A stretch of 64,000 nucleotides of DNA from Cylicocyclus nassatus (Eukaryota; Nematoda; Chromadorea; Rhabditida; Strongylidae). Made by a program: the position numbers and the translations under genes. The stretch spans positions 60,867,823-60,931,822 of the forward strand of contig CATQJL010000112.1 in NCBI GenBank assembly GCA_958299035.1. Reading direction: 5' to 3'. The notes under the pieces were generated by a model, which saw nothing but the letters and a program-made list of their open reading frames with translations, did no database searches and was not told where the DNA came from. Shown in pieces: positions 24,401 through 34,689 of the stretch (position 1 is the first letter of the stretch; each line of letters begins with the position of its first letter).

Positions 24401-27400
24401 AGAATTTTGAACGTGTTGCCATTAGAAGAGACGCAGACGGTTAAAGTGACCAGTGCGCGCCTGAACAAGAGAAGACGCAGAATTCCACGTCTGATCCGTG
24501 CATCTCAAAATCACATTCGATTTACTATGGAATATGAGCATGAGCTAGTTATCATGTTATGGATGTCTTCCTATGTGGATAACGAAACCAATTTTGGCAT
24601 AATATGTTACCAAGGGTAGAAGTACACTCATTATAGCACGTTGTACTTCTAGTAATTTTGCGCTAGTGCCCTCATCTATGAAATGTCTTGTATAGTTCTT
24701 TTACACTATTTTATTATTACTGCCAATTGTCTGTTGGTAAACTTCATTTCTAGATGCTATAGAAAGGAAATTTTAATATTGGCCTTTACCACACCAAGTT
24801 TTTGTCTTCCTGAAACTTCTATGAAAAGTTTCAAAATAGGTATTGATTGACTGTAATCAGAGTGATGCTAGAAATCCATGACAAAAACTACTTGAAGTAA
24901 TTCATTTATTTCCAGACATTTGTACTTTTTATACATTTGTTTGTTACTCTTTACCATCCCAAAATTTTTGCATGCTTATTTTTCTTTCTTTGTTTTGAAG
25001 ATTACCTTAGACATTTGGTTTTTTGATTTATGTCTTCAATGTATAAATGTACTTACTGAGTTTTCTCAAGCTTTTCGGACTCTCTAAGTATAATGTGCCT
25101 GTTTTTTAGTGCAGGGACCATACGTCTATAATTTTCTCAAAAAAACATTAGATCTACCTAGATTGATGAACGCTCCGCCGCAATTCGATATTTTTGCAAA
25201 ACTGATTTTAACTTGTTTTGGTTACTCGTGCTGTGCCAATGCAGCCCATTTACCCTTTGTTTTGTTCTTTTCTATAATGAGTCATTTTCTATACTTTCTA
25301 TTTATACAAACAGCAGCTGAACAGGCACTCGTTTTGCGACCGCTGCTATCTAAATTGCTCATCTCGCTGGTAACTGGATGTGTTTCGTTAGATGTGCAAG
25401 TAGAACCCATTGCCTCTCTCTTTACCGTTGGGACTCAATCCATCTCTTTGCAAGTTTCCAAGTTCTGGAAATTTCGGCCAATCCCTCTCCTGAGTTGTCT
25501 TGCACGGGTTTCTTTGAGAAGTTTAGATTGATGGGATATTCCAGTAAAAGTGCATTGCTATCTGGTCTTGGGCGGGCAAGAACGGGTCTTTTACTACCTA
25601 TACCTTGAGCCAAAAATTATTTACTCAAACTTTTGGGAAATATTTGCTTTTCGGATTTGAGCTGCGGAGAACTGTTTATGAGGTTGGCTCATAACTGCTC
25701 AACTTCACTTCATTTTTTTATTTTTTTTTGCTGTGGTCCCAAAATCCTTTTGAGCTTGTACACTTTCTAATCCACATTCACCATCGCTTCGGACCCTCTT
25801 CCTTCCCCCTTTTTCCCTTTCTTTTTGAAAAACTGCGTTGGACGAAATCCCATTTTTTTCCTTCTGTGAATAATTTTGAATGGACTTTTGTGTGCGACTC
25901 ATTTCGATAAGTAGATATTAGCTAAAGCAGGGAGCTATGTACCGCATCCTTGAAGATAAACGTAGGATTTTTTCTGAGTGATAGTTCTGATAATCAATTG
26001 AAATCTATTTTTGTGACTCCTTAACCCTCGTTTCCTCAAAACGACTGCAATTTGTCTGGAGCCCTTTGTATTTTGAAGTGCTGTTGCCATATTTTAGTAT
26101 TCCATGTTTTAAAATTTATTTTAAAATCTTTTCCTTTTCTCTTCTTTCTCCTCTTTCCGCAAGCATTTCTCAAGATCCGAACTCATTAGTGATTTCAGAA
26201 GGCTTTGTTTATTCCATTAATCTCTACTGCTGAAGAAATAGAAACTGCCGTGAAATAACTGCCGTGATGGACTCTGGAATTGCTACATATCTTGGGCAAA
26301 TAGATCATAAATAGATCAAATAGATCAAATTACATCAAAACGGAAATTTATAGATTTTTATTTCTTATTACTTGTTACTCAATTATTCTTCGTTATTATA
26401 TATTTTTATTTTCGACTATGCTGAATGTGTTCAGATGCGGAAGTATCCTCTTGAGATCTAAAAACTTCTTTGTGAACACTGGCAACAAAACTTTATGCAT
26501 TTCAAGCAAATTCTCGCATCTTCGTGTTTTTCACTTTTTCTTTGTTCTAAAATTAGTGTTCCGAATTCCCAAACATTTTCAAAATCGCCTGAATCTGTAT
26601 TTTCTCCCTTCCATTTCCATCCCTCATTAAGGGCGAGGAGAGGTACAAGCCCATAAATCCACTGGCACTGCTTTACATACTCTATTCTGGGAGGTTTTTT
26701 AGCATTTCACTTCCCCTATGCTCTAGCCAGCTCTTCTATGGGGTAATAATTCATTGTCAATCTCATAGACTCAGTGCATCCGAATGGGTGAGCCCCGTTC
26801 TAGGAAAGTGAATTCCTACTTTTTTCATTGCTCATTTTCCTAGCCCTATTTCCATTTTCTGGCGGACAATGAAACTCATCAAAATTTAGTGAATAGCCTA
26901 ATTTTTGTTCGTTGTGAATTTTTTGATTAGAATTGAAAACATATAGGCTTCTCTTCCTTGCTCTATACTCCTACTTTTCAGGTTTTTAAAGCATTTGCTA
27001 TTTTTATTTCTAGCTGTATTTACATATTGAAAAATTTTTAGAATTCAAACATCTGCCTAAAATTAGTCATTTAGGCCGTAATTTCGAAAAATATTCAAAT
27101 CAATCATCATGCAACCATCACAAGTTTTCACATCCCCTGGATTACGGTAACCGCATAAATTGGAGCGTGAATTATTTTACCAACATTTCAGAAAGCAGCA
27201 CGTTCTTTGGTACATTTGAGCCAAAAGTTTTTGAGTTAATAGTCTTGGCATTAAACTTTGATAGAAAATTTCCAAATTTTTTCTCCGGTTGAGATCAAAT
27301 ACGGTGTCTAACACGCTCGCATTCTGATCTTGTAAATCAAAAACGCAAATTTTTTTTAAGCTTGAGTGAACCTACAATATACAGGATTTAAGGTTATGGT

Positions 27401-28112
27401 AAGAGCCAAAAGTCATCTCTTTTTCACTTTTTTTGCACACCTATCGAAATTTTTAAATAAAATCTCCATTCTAGGCTAGTTCCATTGCTATTCTTTTTCC
27501 TTGGTTTTGTCTAATTACCATTGGACGCTAGAAGCTTCCGCTTTTATTGGTCCAGTCAGGTTTCACTTACCACGTTTTGCATTCCAATTTCTCAGTCAAG
27601 CATGCTTTGGCTTCCGTTTTGTTCCTTCTTTGCATGTCTCGAGTCAGCTCAGCTGACATTAATCGTCATCTGAACGCATGTTATTTCGTTATGGTCATTA
27701 TAAAAACATTCTGGAAATTATTGTGCTTGCACAGGTGTGCATTGCTGGATAATTTATGTGTTTGTCTGCAAGCAAGGAATTTGCACAATCATTGATTATG
27801 GCTTGAAAGGTTTCACGCCAAAAATTTGCAAAAGATTTTTTAATCAAACCTCCTTGTAATATTTTGAGTTATTATTACTGTCGTGAATAACAAGCTGCTA
27901 TAGAAAAGCATTCAAGTTATGGAATTTTGGTACAAGTAAATGCAGTTACAATTTTTTATAGGAACCAAAATGCTAGAAATTTCAATAAAATTCGACATTG
28001 TTGGTTGTATAGATTTTTCAAATTAGTACTTATAATGTTGAGAGAATAAAGTAAATGCATTTGGTATTGTTTAGTCGGACCCAAAATATCAGAAATCATA
28101 GAAAAATTTCAC
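15421..28112. other. 12.7 kb with no gene recognised
   Basis: Mostly AT-rich. Exceptions are 15540-15745 (GC-richer, CGTGCGTAGCCGCACGGATC and 14 C at 15730-15743), the palindromic repeat at 19773-19949, and pyrimidine-rich DNA at 20.2-20.9 kb. The frame at 23250-23477 (no ATG at its start) is hydrophobic and the 25109-25531 frame is 140 codons; neither has splice context or a recognisable domain. A giant intron or regulatory desert is possible. Confidence 0.45.
19773..19949 (-). mobile_element. GCCCCGCC-family small repeat, palindromic copy
   Basis: CAACTGGCTTGGCGGCTAGA continues AGGCGGGGCTTTGTGAC. It is inversely repeated at the right as GTGATC-ACAAAGCCCCGCC-type sequence ending CAGCCGCCAAGCGAGTTG. 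The middle keeps the family word GGAGACGCAGACTGC. This is the most symmetric of the four copies and gives the clearest terminal inverted repeats. Confidence 0.65.
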
Positions 28113-28120
28113 CTTGTAGA

Positions 28121-29748
28121 CAGAGGTGCGATAATGGGAGCCGATTCTCCCCCTACCTTCACTTTTGAGCTGGTACAGGGTGACCACCTTCACTTTTATA
28201 AAAAAATTTTCGCTGGACGATAAAGAAGGAAAATAAGCAAAACAAACGCAAAAAAGATTATTGAAAGCATATATTTATGTATACGGCGGCATATATATTT
28301 AAAATAAACGTGCTCAGTAACCGGTGTATTTGGAAGTAAAACTTAGCGAAACTGTACGGATTTTATTAAGTGAATTTTGTCATAACGTACAGCGAAGAAA
28401 GTAGGTCGATGTAGGCAGTAACGGCTGAGAACCAGAATTTTGAATATTTAAATAGTGAAAAATCATGGGAAATTTCCACTGTTATAAATCTGTTGTTTGA
28501 AAATGTCAGAAGTTGCGACTTCATAGATTTTGAAGAGTAAAAGGTGCTCTATCAGATAGTGAAGGAATCGAGTCGATTAGGAGGGAGAGTCATTGAAAAC
28601 CAGAATTCTAAAAATTTGCGCCATTTTTGCGTGTTTTTTGACGGTTGATAGTTAAACTCATCTAAATCTTGAAAATGAAAGTGTATGATGTTGCGACTTC
28701 ATAGGTTTTGTAGAGTGAGGTTTGCCTTGTCAGGATATATCTTAGCCGTTCCGATCCATTGGAACACCTCCGAGATCCAGAGTTTTGAAAAAGCAGGTAA
28801 AAAAACGCTTTTTGAAATTCAACAGCTCATAACTTCTTCAGAACTGCATGAATCACGTTGCGACTTCATGGGTTAGATTCCTCTCATCAAGGGCTTTCAG
28901 ATGGTATATAATATGTGGGGGTTTAAAGCCTCCTACGAATTATGCCCATGGGGGGAGCCTTTTCATACCAAAGTCTCCCCCCTTCAATACATTAAAGTGG
29001 GCTGGGGGGAGACTTTGGTATGAAAAGGCTCCCCCCACGGGCATAATTCGTAGGAGGCTTTAAACCCCCACATATTATATACCATCTGAAAGCTCTTGAT
29101 GAGAGGAATCTAACCCATGAAGTCGCAACGTGATTCATGCAGTTCTGAAGAAGTTATGAGCTGTTGAATTTCAAAAAGCGTTTTTTACCTGCTTTTTCAA
29201 GACTCTGGATCTCGGTACTGTTTCAGTGAATCGATACGACTAAGATATATCCTGATAAGGCAAACCTCACTCTTCAAAATCTATGAAGTCGCAACTGCTG
29301 ACATTTTCAAACAACAGATTTATAACAGTGGAAATTTCCCATGATTTTTCACTATTTAAATATTCAAAATTCTGGCTCTCGGCCGTTACTGCCTAGATCG
29401 ATCTACTTCCTTCGCAGTATGTTATGACAAACTTTACTCAATAAAATCCGTACAGTCCAACAAACTTTTACTTTTAAATACACCATTCAATAAACACGTC
29501 TATTTTAAATTTTTATAAATAAAATTTATAAATATTTTTGATATTCATCGTATCTGTGTTCCTAAAGAGGGCCGTTGGGTCACAGTTCGACCTAGAAAGA
29601 TAGCTCTGTTCGTCCGTTCTACCCCCCCCCCCCGTCGACTTTTTTAGGAGGTGAGTGTCCGACACTACCACCTTCACTTTTGGCCGGCCAGTGGTAGCTG
29701 GAACCACCTTCACTTTTGGTGGGCCCGGCTCCCCCCATCGCACCTCTG
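28121..29748. mobile_element. 1,628-bp hAT-type foldback element with perfect 8-bp target duplication
   Basis: The termini are CAGAGGTGCGAT...ATCGCACCTCTG. They are flanked by an identical 8-bp direct repeat CTTGTAGA (28113-28120 and 29749-29756), which is the hAT superfamily pattern (CAG-start TIR, 8-bp duplication). The whole element folds back on itself: the left arm (to 28982) and right arm (from 29004) are inverted copies around a 21-nt spacer. The innermost 80 bp or so are nearly perfect, with one mismatch seen. ACCTTCACTTTT occurs at 28155, 28186, 29670 and 29706. No transposase is present. Confidence 0.82.
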
Positions 29749-31516
29749 CTTGTAGATCATAAAGATTTTTTTGAACTCTTTCCTTCAAATCTGAGGAATG
29801 ACTGTCAAATGAACACATCTGCAAACAATAAAAATTGAAAATTTTGTTTTTTATTCCGTAAATGAGATCGAGACAATTGAAACAAAATATAACATGGCGA
29901 AAAATCAAAAAAAAATTACTATTGGAATTACGGATTAATTCTACAAAGTACAGAAATTTTATATTTGTTAGAAATGAGTAACGTTGAAATGATAAGAATT
30001 TTTTTATGCTATTGGAACAATCTTAAATTTCTTACTTTAACTGAAAATAAGTTTCTTACCTGCAATTTTTCTATTATTTCATCTTTACCTGCAATTTTTT
30101 CAATTTTTTATGCCCCACTAAACCAAGCATGCTTTTTCATACACCCTTTGCTCATTGTTATCTATGTGATGCTCTAGAGCTTCCCAAAGAGCTCGAAAAC
30201 ACCCAGAGAGGCTTAGTCTTGGGGATTTAAACATGAATGCGTTCACGTGACTAGTTTCATTCACTTACCGATACACACAGCTTTCTATGCTTAAACAAGC
30301 TTAGAAGATTGTTTACCGCCCCTTCCATCAGCCACATCACTGAGTTTGCATTGTGAAAAACACTCACAAATTAGGTGTTACTAATTGTGAAATCATTTTG
30401 GTGCGAAATTTTGAATTTTTGGTCTTTGAATCACCTCGAGCTTGTCTGAGTTTTTAAGCGGGATTTTCAGCTGATCTCCGTTCTGTCCTTCATTTTTATT
30501 GGTCCTACCAAAGTGATCAATTTACTACTTATTTTTATGTGCCTGTACTGCAAGTACAACTCTCACTCCACTCCAAACTCAAATTTCCTAAAATTATCGG
30601 TTCATTAGAATAAAACAAATTTCGTGGAAGTTTATACCTTTGTTGAACTTATCCAATGCTTTTTTCGATTGCCTACCTTGCTTCTAAATTTTCGTTTTAT
30701 TCCTCAGTCTTTTCCTTCGCGCATCTCATTCGTACGAAATTATCCTCAAATTAGTTCGTGACAATTTGTGAAATAATTGTTACATAAATAGATTATAACG
30801 AAAAAGTTTAGTGAAGATAATTAGCTAGTGACATCAGTTAACTTTATCCTTTGAGTACAATTCAATTATATGTAATAAGCGGAGGGATAGTACACCACAA
30901 AAATAACAAAATTAATTATCGCCTTCTACCCATGCGACTACTACTGTAACATCACGGTAAAGCAGAAGGTCCATAATATAGTAGTTTCTCATTTTTTTGC
31001 AAACTTTGAAAAAGTTTTGTAGATTGGCAAGTATAATGAAAATTCTGGTAGGGAAACTTCATTAAACTTGAAATATTTAACGAAAATTTTTAGTTTCCAA
31101 GATTATTGTGTTAGAAAATCATTTTTAGTATGTACCCTGCATGGTATTCTTTCTGCTGTGAAGTAGAGACAATCTGTTGAGACTTATTTCATAGTTCACA
31201 GCATGCTGAAAAAAAAAGGGTATTAATTATTTAGTTTCGCACGTAGCAGATAAATTAATTGTAAAACCGCGGGAAAAATTCGCAATGTCGTCATTTTGTA
31301 TTTATTTCCTTCTTCTTGTTGAAAGAAAATATAAGCAGCTTACGGCTGAATTTTTAAGGTTGTCAAACAAACTTTTGAATTTATACAGACGAAATTTATG
31401 TCTAGGTCAAATTTAACTTGAACATGGGTGTGTCTTGGATGAATTTTTATGATAAATCAAAGTTCTCCATGACTGTGTCGCAGAATTTTCATCTTTCTGT
31501 AAATATTGTGCAGTGA

Positions 31517-31562
31517 ATGTTTCGCAACTTCCGTAGGATACTCGGCGGAAGTTCCGAAACAT
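31517..31562. repeat. Stem-loop, 17-bp stem with one mismatch
   Basis: ATGTTTCGCAACTTCCG pairs with CGGAAGTTCCGAAACAT around a 12-nt loop. The stem can extend after a bulge (GCAGT / ACTGC) to about 63 nt, the size of a pre-miRNA hairpin. Nothing else supports an RNA gene. Confidence 0.4.
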
Positions 31563-31704
31563 CTTGACTGCTAGATCTCAAACAAAGCGAACATGATTAC
31601 AATTCTATCGCCAATTTTCATAAAATCCTTCCTATTTTTCCAAACTAAAAACAATATTTTTTGCGGCAAAAGCGACGTGAAGCACGAATTTGATTTTTTA
31701 CGTA

Positions 31705-32010
31705 CTATCTTTTTGCAATAAGCAATACTCCTACTATGTGTGGTTTTTGAATCTCTCTCTTGAGCTCGATGTTTCGTAGCCCCGTGTAACTAATGAGATG
31801 CTCGATTCTCGGCACATTGCTCGTTGGTCCATCGTTATTTCTCCGATTATCCCTCCCATAGGCTAATAATTGCCTAATACGGGCTAGAAATTGAATTCGT
31901 GTGCAAGACATTGCAGCTTTCATCTCTCTGACCAGCTTGATGTTTTTCTCAATAATGTAGTTCATTTCTTTGTGCACGAGTAATAGGCTGTGTAATTGCA
32001 CAGAATACAA
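31705..32010 (-). CDS. Possible exon, unknown protein
   Basis: About 101 open codons on the minus strand. The middle has a natural-looking composition: EMNYIIEKNIKLVREMKAAM, RIQFLARIRQLLAYGRDN, NVPRIEHLISYTGLRNIELK. It is basic and helix-prone, possibly coiled-coil. No clear splice partners; length is near what chance gives in 64 kb. Family not recognised. Confidence 0.2.
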   Translation of the reverse strand: MYSVQLHSLLLVHKEMNYIIEKNIKLVREMKAAMSCTRIQFLARIRQLLAYGRDNRRNNDGPTSNVPRIEHLISYTGLRNIELKREIQKPHIVGVLLIAKR

Positions 32011-32631
32011 GTTTCCGAGAAAAAGTTTGCTAGAAACTAGAAAAAGTTTGCAACTGCTTGATTGTTAATTGTTCTCTTGTCCCAAAGTTTTCGAGAACCT
32101 TTCATCCAGCATATTCTAGGGGCTAGTTTCAATTATTTGTTACTAGTAAGCGAGCTCAAAAATTACTATAAAATTGAAAAGTATCAAAAATTTCAAAAAA
32201 GGCCCTAATTTGCAAAAAGCGAGTCTGCTGAAACGTCCTACCGTAAACCTACAGTAGCGAATCTGTTAAGTAGCTGCTTGTTCACTTTCATGAAATGTAA
32301 AAGGAATCCGGAGTTTAGATTTATATTTTAAAAATTTTTTCCTTGTAGTACTTTTCTGAAGTATCTCTATAAAATTTTGGACCATTATTATTAAGATCAG
32401 ATTTATTAGCAGAAAATTCTCTTTTTACTTTCGTCTCGATTTTCAATTTTTTGTTGATTTTCCCTAGATTTTTCATATCATTTGCATATTTTTTGTACTT
32501 CACATGACCCATTGCAAAAAAAAAATGTAGCGACGAATCGACTTCATCATAATTTTCTCATCGATGAGAAAATGCGCAATGAATTTTTATAAACTTCATT
32601 TTCGTTCCACGAATGCTTAGAGCCTTTGATA

Positions 32632-33644
32632 TTAGGTCGTTCCGAAAGTAATGTCGCTTTTTTCAAGTGAATGCTACATTTCGTGGAAGCAAGGTTTCGA
32701 GGAGTTCTTGGCAGCATTCAATGCACCATTTCATTCTCTTTCTAGTGATTATATGAGCATTGCAAAATATTCGATAAGCTCCAAAAAATTACCAAAATCT
32801 GCGACCCATGCTTTTTGAAAAGGTCAAGTTTCACAATTTTTCTAAATTTTCACAACAATCCTCCGAAGGAGTCCAAGTAGCAGGTGGAGTGAACAAACCC
32901 TATAGGAAACAGTGCAATTTTTTTCTACTTTCCTTAGCTCGTCATAATTTTTGTAGAGATTTTTCAATGAAATCACCGAAATTTAGCAGGCTTGTCTCAG
33001 ACACAAATGCATCAAACACCAGTAAATTTTCCGTTTTTGAAACTTACAAAGATGAATTATAATTTGACACTAATTTTACAAAGCAAATGAGCGTTTACCG
33101 CTTCAAATTGGCAACTTTCGGAAATTTCGGGTACAGCCTGGGGCGCCCTGGAAAACCTGAATTATGGTGATTTTGTCCCGGAAATCATGAATCGGGAACC
33201 AAAAACAACTGGTAAAAAGAGGAGAAAAAGCTGCGTCGGATGACATTCCAATTGCTTGCCGGTTGCTGTTCTGAGAGGTTTGAGTTGACCAAATATAGAA
33301 TTTGATGGCATTGAAAAAATTGATTATACAAACTCTAAGAAGTGAACTAAGGAAAAGAAGAAATTGTTTTGTGTCCTACAGGGTTTGCTCCATTTACCTG
33401 TTACTTGAACATCTTCGGGGAGTCAGTACGAAAGTACAGAAAAATAGCCGAACTTGACCATGAGAAAAAGCATGAGTCGCAGGTTTTGGTCATTTTTTGA
33501 GAGCTCATTGAATATTATGCAATGCAAGCGTTAGAAAGAGGATGAAATGCTGCATCGACTGATCCCAAGGGCTCTCGAAAATCTTGGTTCCGCGAAATGT
33601 GGCGATCATTTGAAAAAAGCGACATTACTTTTGGAACAACCTAA
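32632..33644. mobile_element. Mariner-like non-autonomous element, 1,013 bp, TA target
   Basis: The ends are TTAGGTCGTTCCGAAAGTAA and its inverse (with TTGTTCC at the right), flanked by TA on both sides. Similarity between inverted ends continues for about 250 bp (for instance the CTTTTTTCAAGTGA and CATTTCGTGGAAGCAAG blocks). The TTAGGTTGTyCC end is typical of mariner-type elements in nematodes. The interior has no transposase frame or DD34D-type catalytic motif that I can find. Confidence 0.75.
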
Positions 33645-33868
33645 TATTTTTTACATTCTTTTTCATTTTAAGAAGCAATTTTCGTTCATATCCTGCTCTC
33701 ACTCTCCTTCTTGACTTTTTTTTCTACTGGTGAAACCCAAGTGGATGTAGTCCCACCCTAGGCGTTTGCGTCAGATATCGAGCAATTTAACAAAGCAATT
33801 CGCCCGAAGTCCAATTGCACTTTTCGGGAGAAGGTCCCATTGCCCCTGATATCGTTCGTTATTTGGCA

Positions 33869-34291
33869 CTATAGTGTGTGCTTTGTCTCGTTAATGCCTA
33901 ATTTTGACCTCATATGTTTTGTCCTTCCATCACATGCTTTAGATCGTTTAAAAATAACATTGAATATTTGAATCATGAAAAACAGTGTGAAGGGTTTCAT
34001 TACTAGGATACGTGCGGAATTCGGAGCAAAATCGAGATTGTTTCTGATTTTTTTCCTTTCCAACTTTATTTTTAGCTTACATTTATTTCGCTTATGATTA
34101 TTTTTGTATGATAGCACATGGAATCGTTTAAGTCTAATTTCAAATGTAGAATCATCGAACTCTGAACCAGATTTATGCCGTACTGTTTCTATATTGTGTA
34201 ACTGGTAGCAGCCAAAGACGCCTGCAATCTGAGCTACTAAAACCCATGACTGTGCACGGTAGGGGTACTGTAGATCTACTATATACGTCAT
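33869..34291 (-). CDS. Possible exon, unknown protein
   Basis: A minus-strand frame of 140 codons; only the first half looks protein-like (AQSWVLVAQIAGVFGCYQLH, GSEFDDSTFEIRLKRFHVLS). The second half turns Lys/Asn/Phe-rich, as expected of AT-rich non-coding DNA. A possible acceptor (GATCTACAG) lies near its start. It is on the same strand as 31705-32010, with the mariner-like element between them. Confidence 0.12.
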   Translation of the reverse strand: MTYIVDLQYPYRAQSWVLVAQIAGVFGCYQLHNIETVRHKSGSEFDDSTFEIRLKRFHVLSYKNNHKRNKCKLKIKLERKKIRNNLDFAPNSARILVMKPFTLFFMIQIFNVIFKRSKACDGRTKHMRSKLGINETKHTL

Positions 34292-34498
34292 GTGTTTGAT
34301 CTCGGTCTAGTAAACCATTCGAGCTAATTATCAACTTGAGAGATACAATCCAGAAGCATCTTTATCAATACTTATTACCCATGCCTTGCCTCAATCATCA
34401 TAGAATCTTATCTTCTTTATTTCGAAGATTCCTTAACCGCCGTAACTCTTAGAAAAGTAAATCGTCTTGGTGGTCTCGTTGGAAATAATAACTACCCT

Positions 34499-34689
34499 AT
34501 TTTCAGGTGTATAATCCGCACCCTTTTTGCTCTAAACGCAAGCAGACCCAAGCTTGCCGCCGCGCATATGTCTCGCGAAGCGGTCGCCTTATTGCATACT
34601 GCTCTCACTTAACGCGCTCCATGATGACATTCAGTCTTATGGCGTGTTCGCCTTTAGAGCGAAAAGGGTGCGGCTTATACCCTGAAAAT
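34499..34689. mobile_element. MITE of about 190 bp with CCGCACCCTTTT inverted ends
   Basis: ATTTTCAGGTGTATAATCCG then CACCCTTTTTGCTCTAAACGC is the inverse of the right end (GCGAAAAGGGTGCGGCTTAT, then ACCCTGAAAAT). The middle includes CATATGTCTCGCGAAGCGG. Only one copy seen. The open frame at 34507-34725 lies across it and is not a gene. Confidence 0.7.

Noticed and set aside
25109..25531. 140-codon + frame with hydrophobic stretches
   Set aside because: Hydrophobicity reflects T-rich DNA; no recognisable domain, acceptor or donor.
32808..33062. 84-codon frame inside the mariner-like element as a transposase remnant
   Set aside because: No helix-turn-helix or DDD/DDE catalytic spacing and no similarity I recognise; the element appears internally non-coding.
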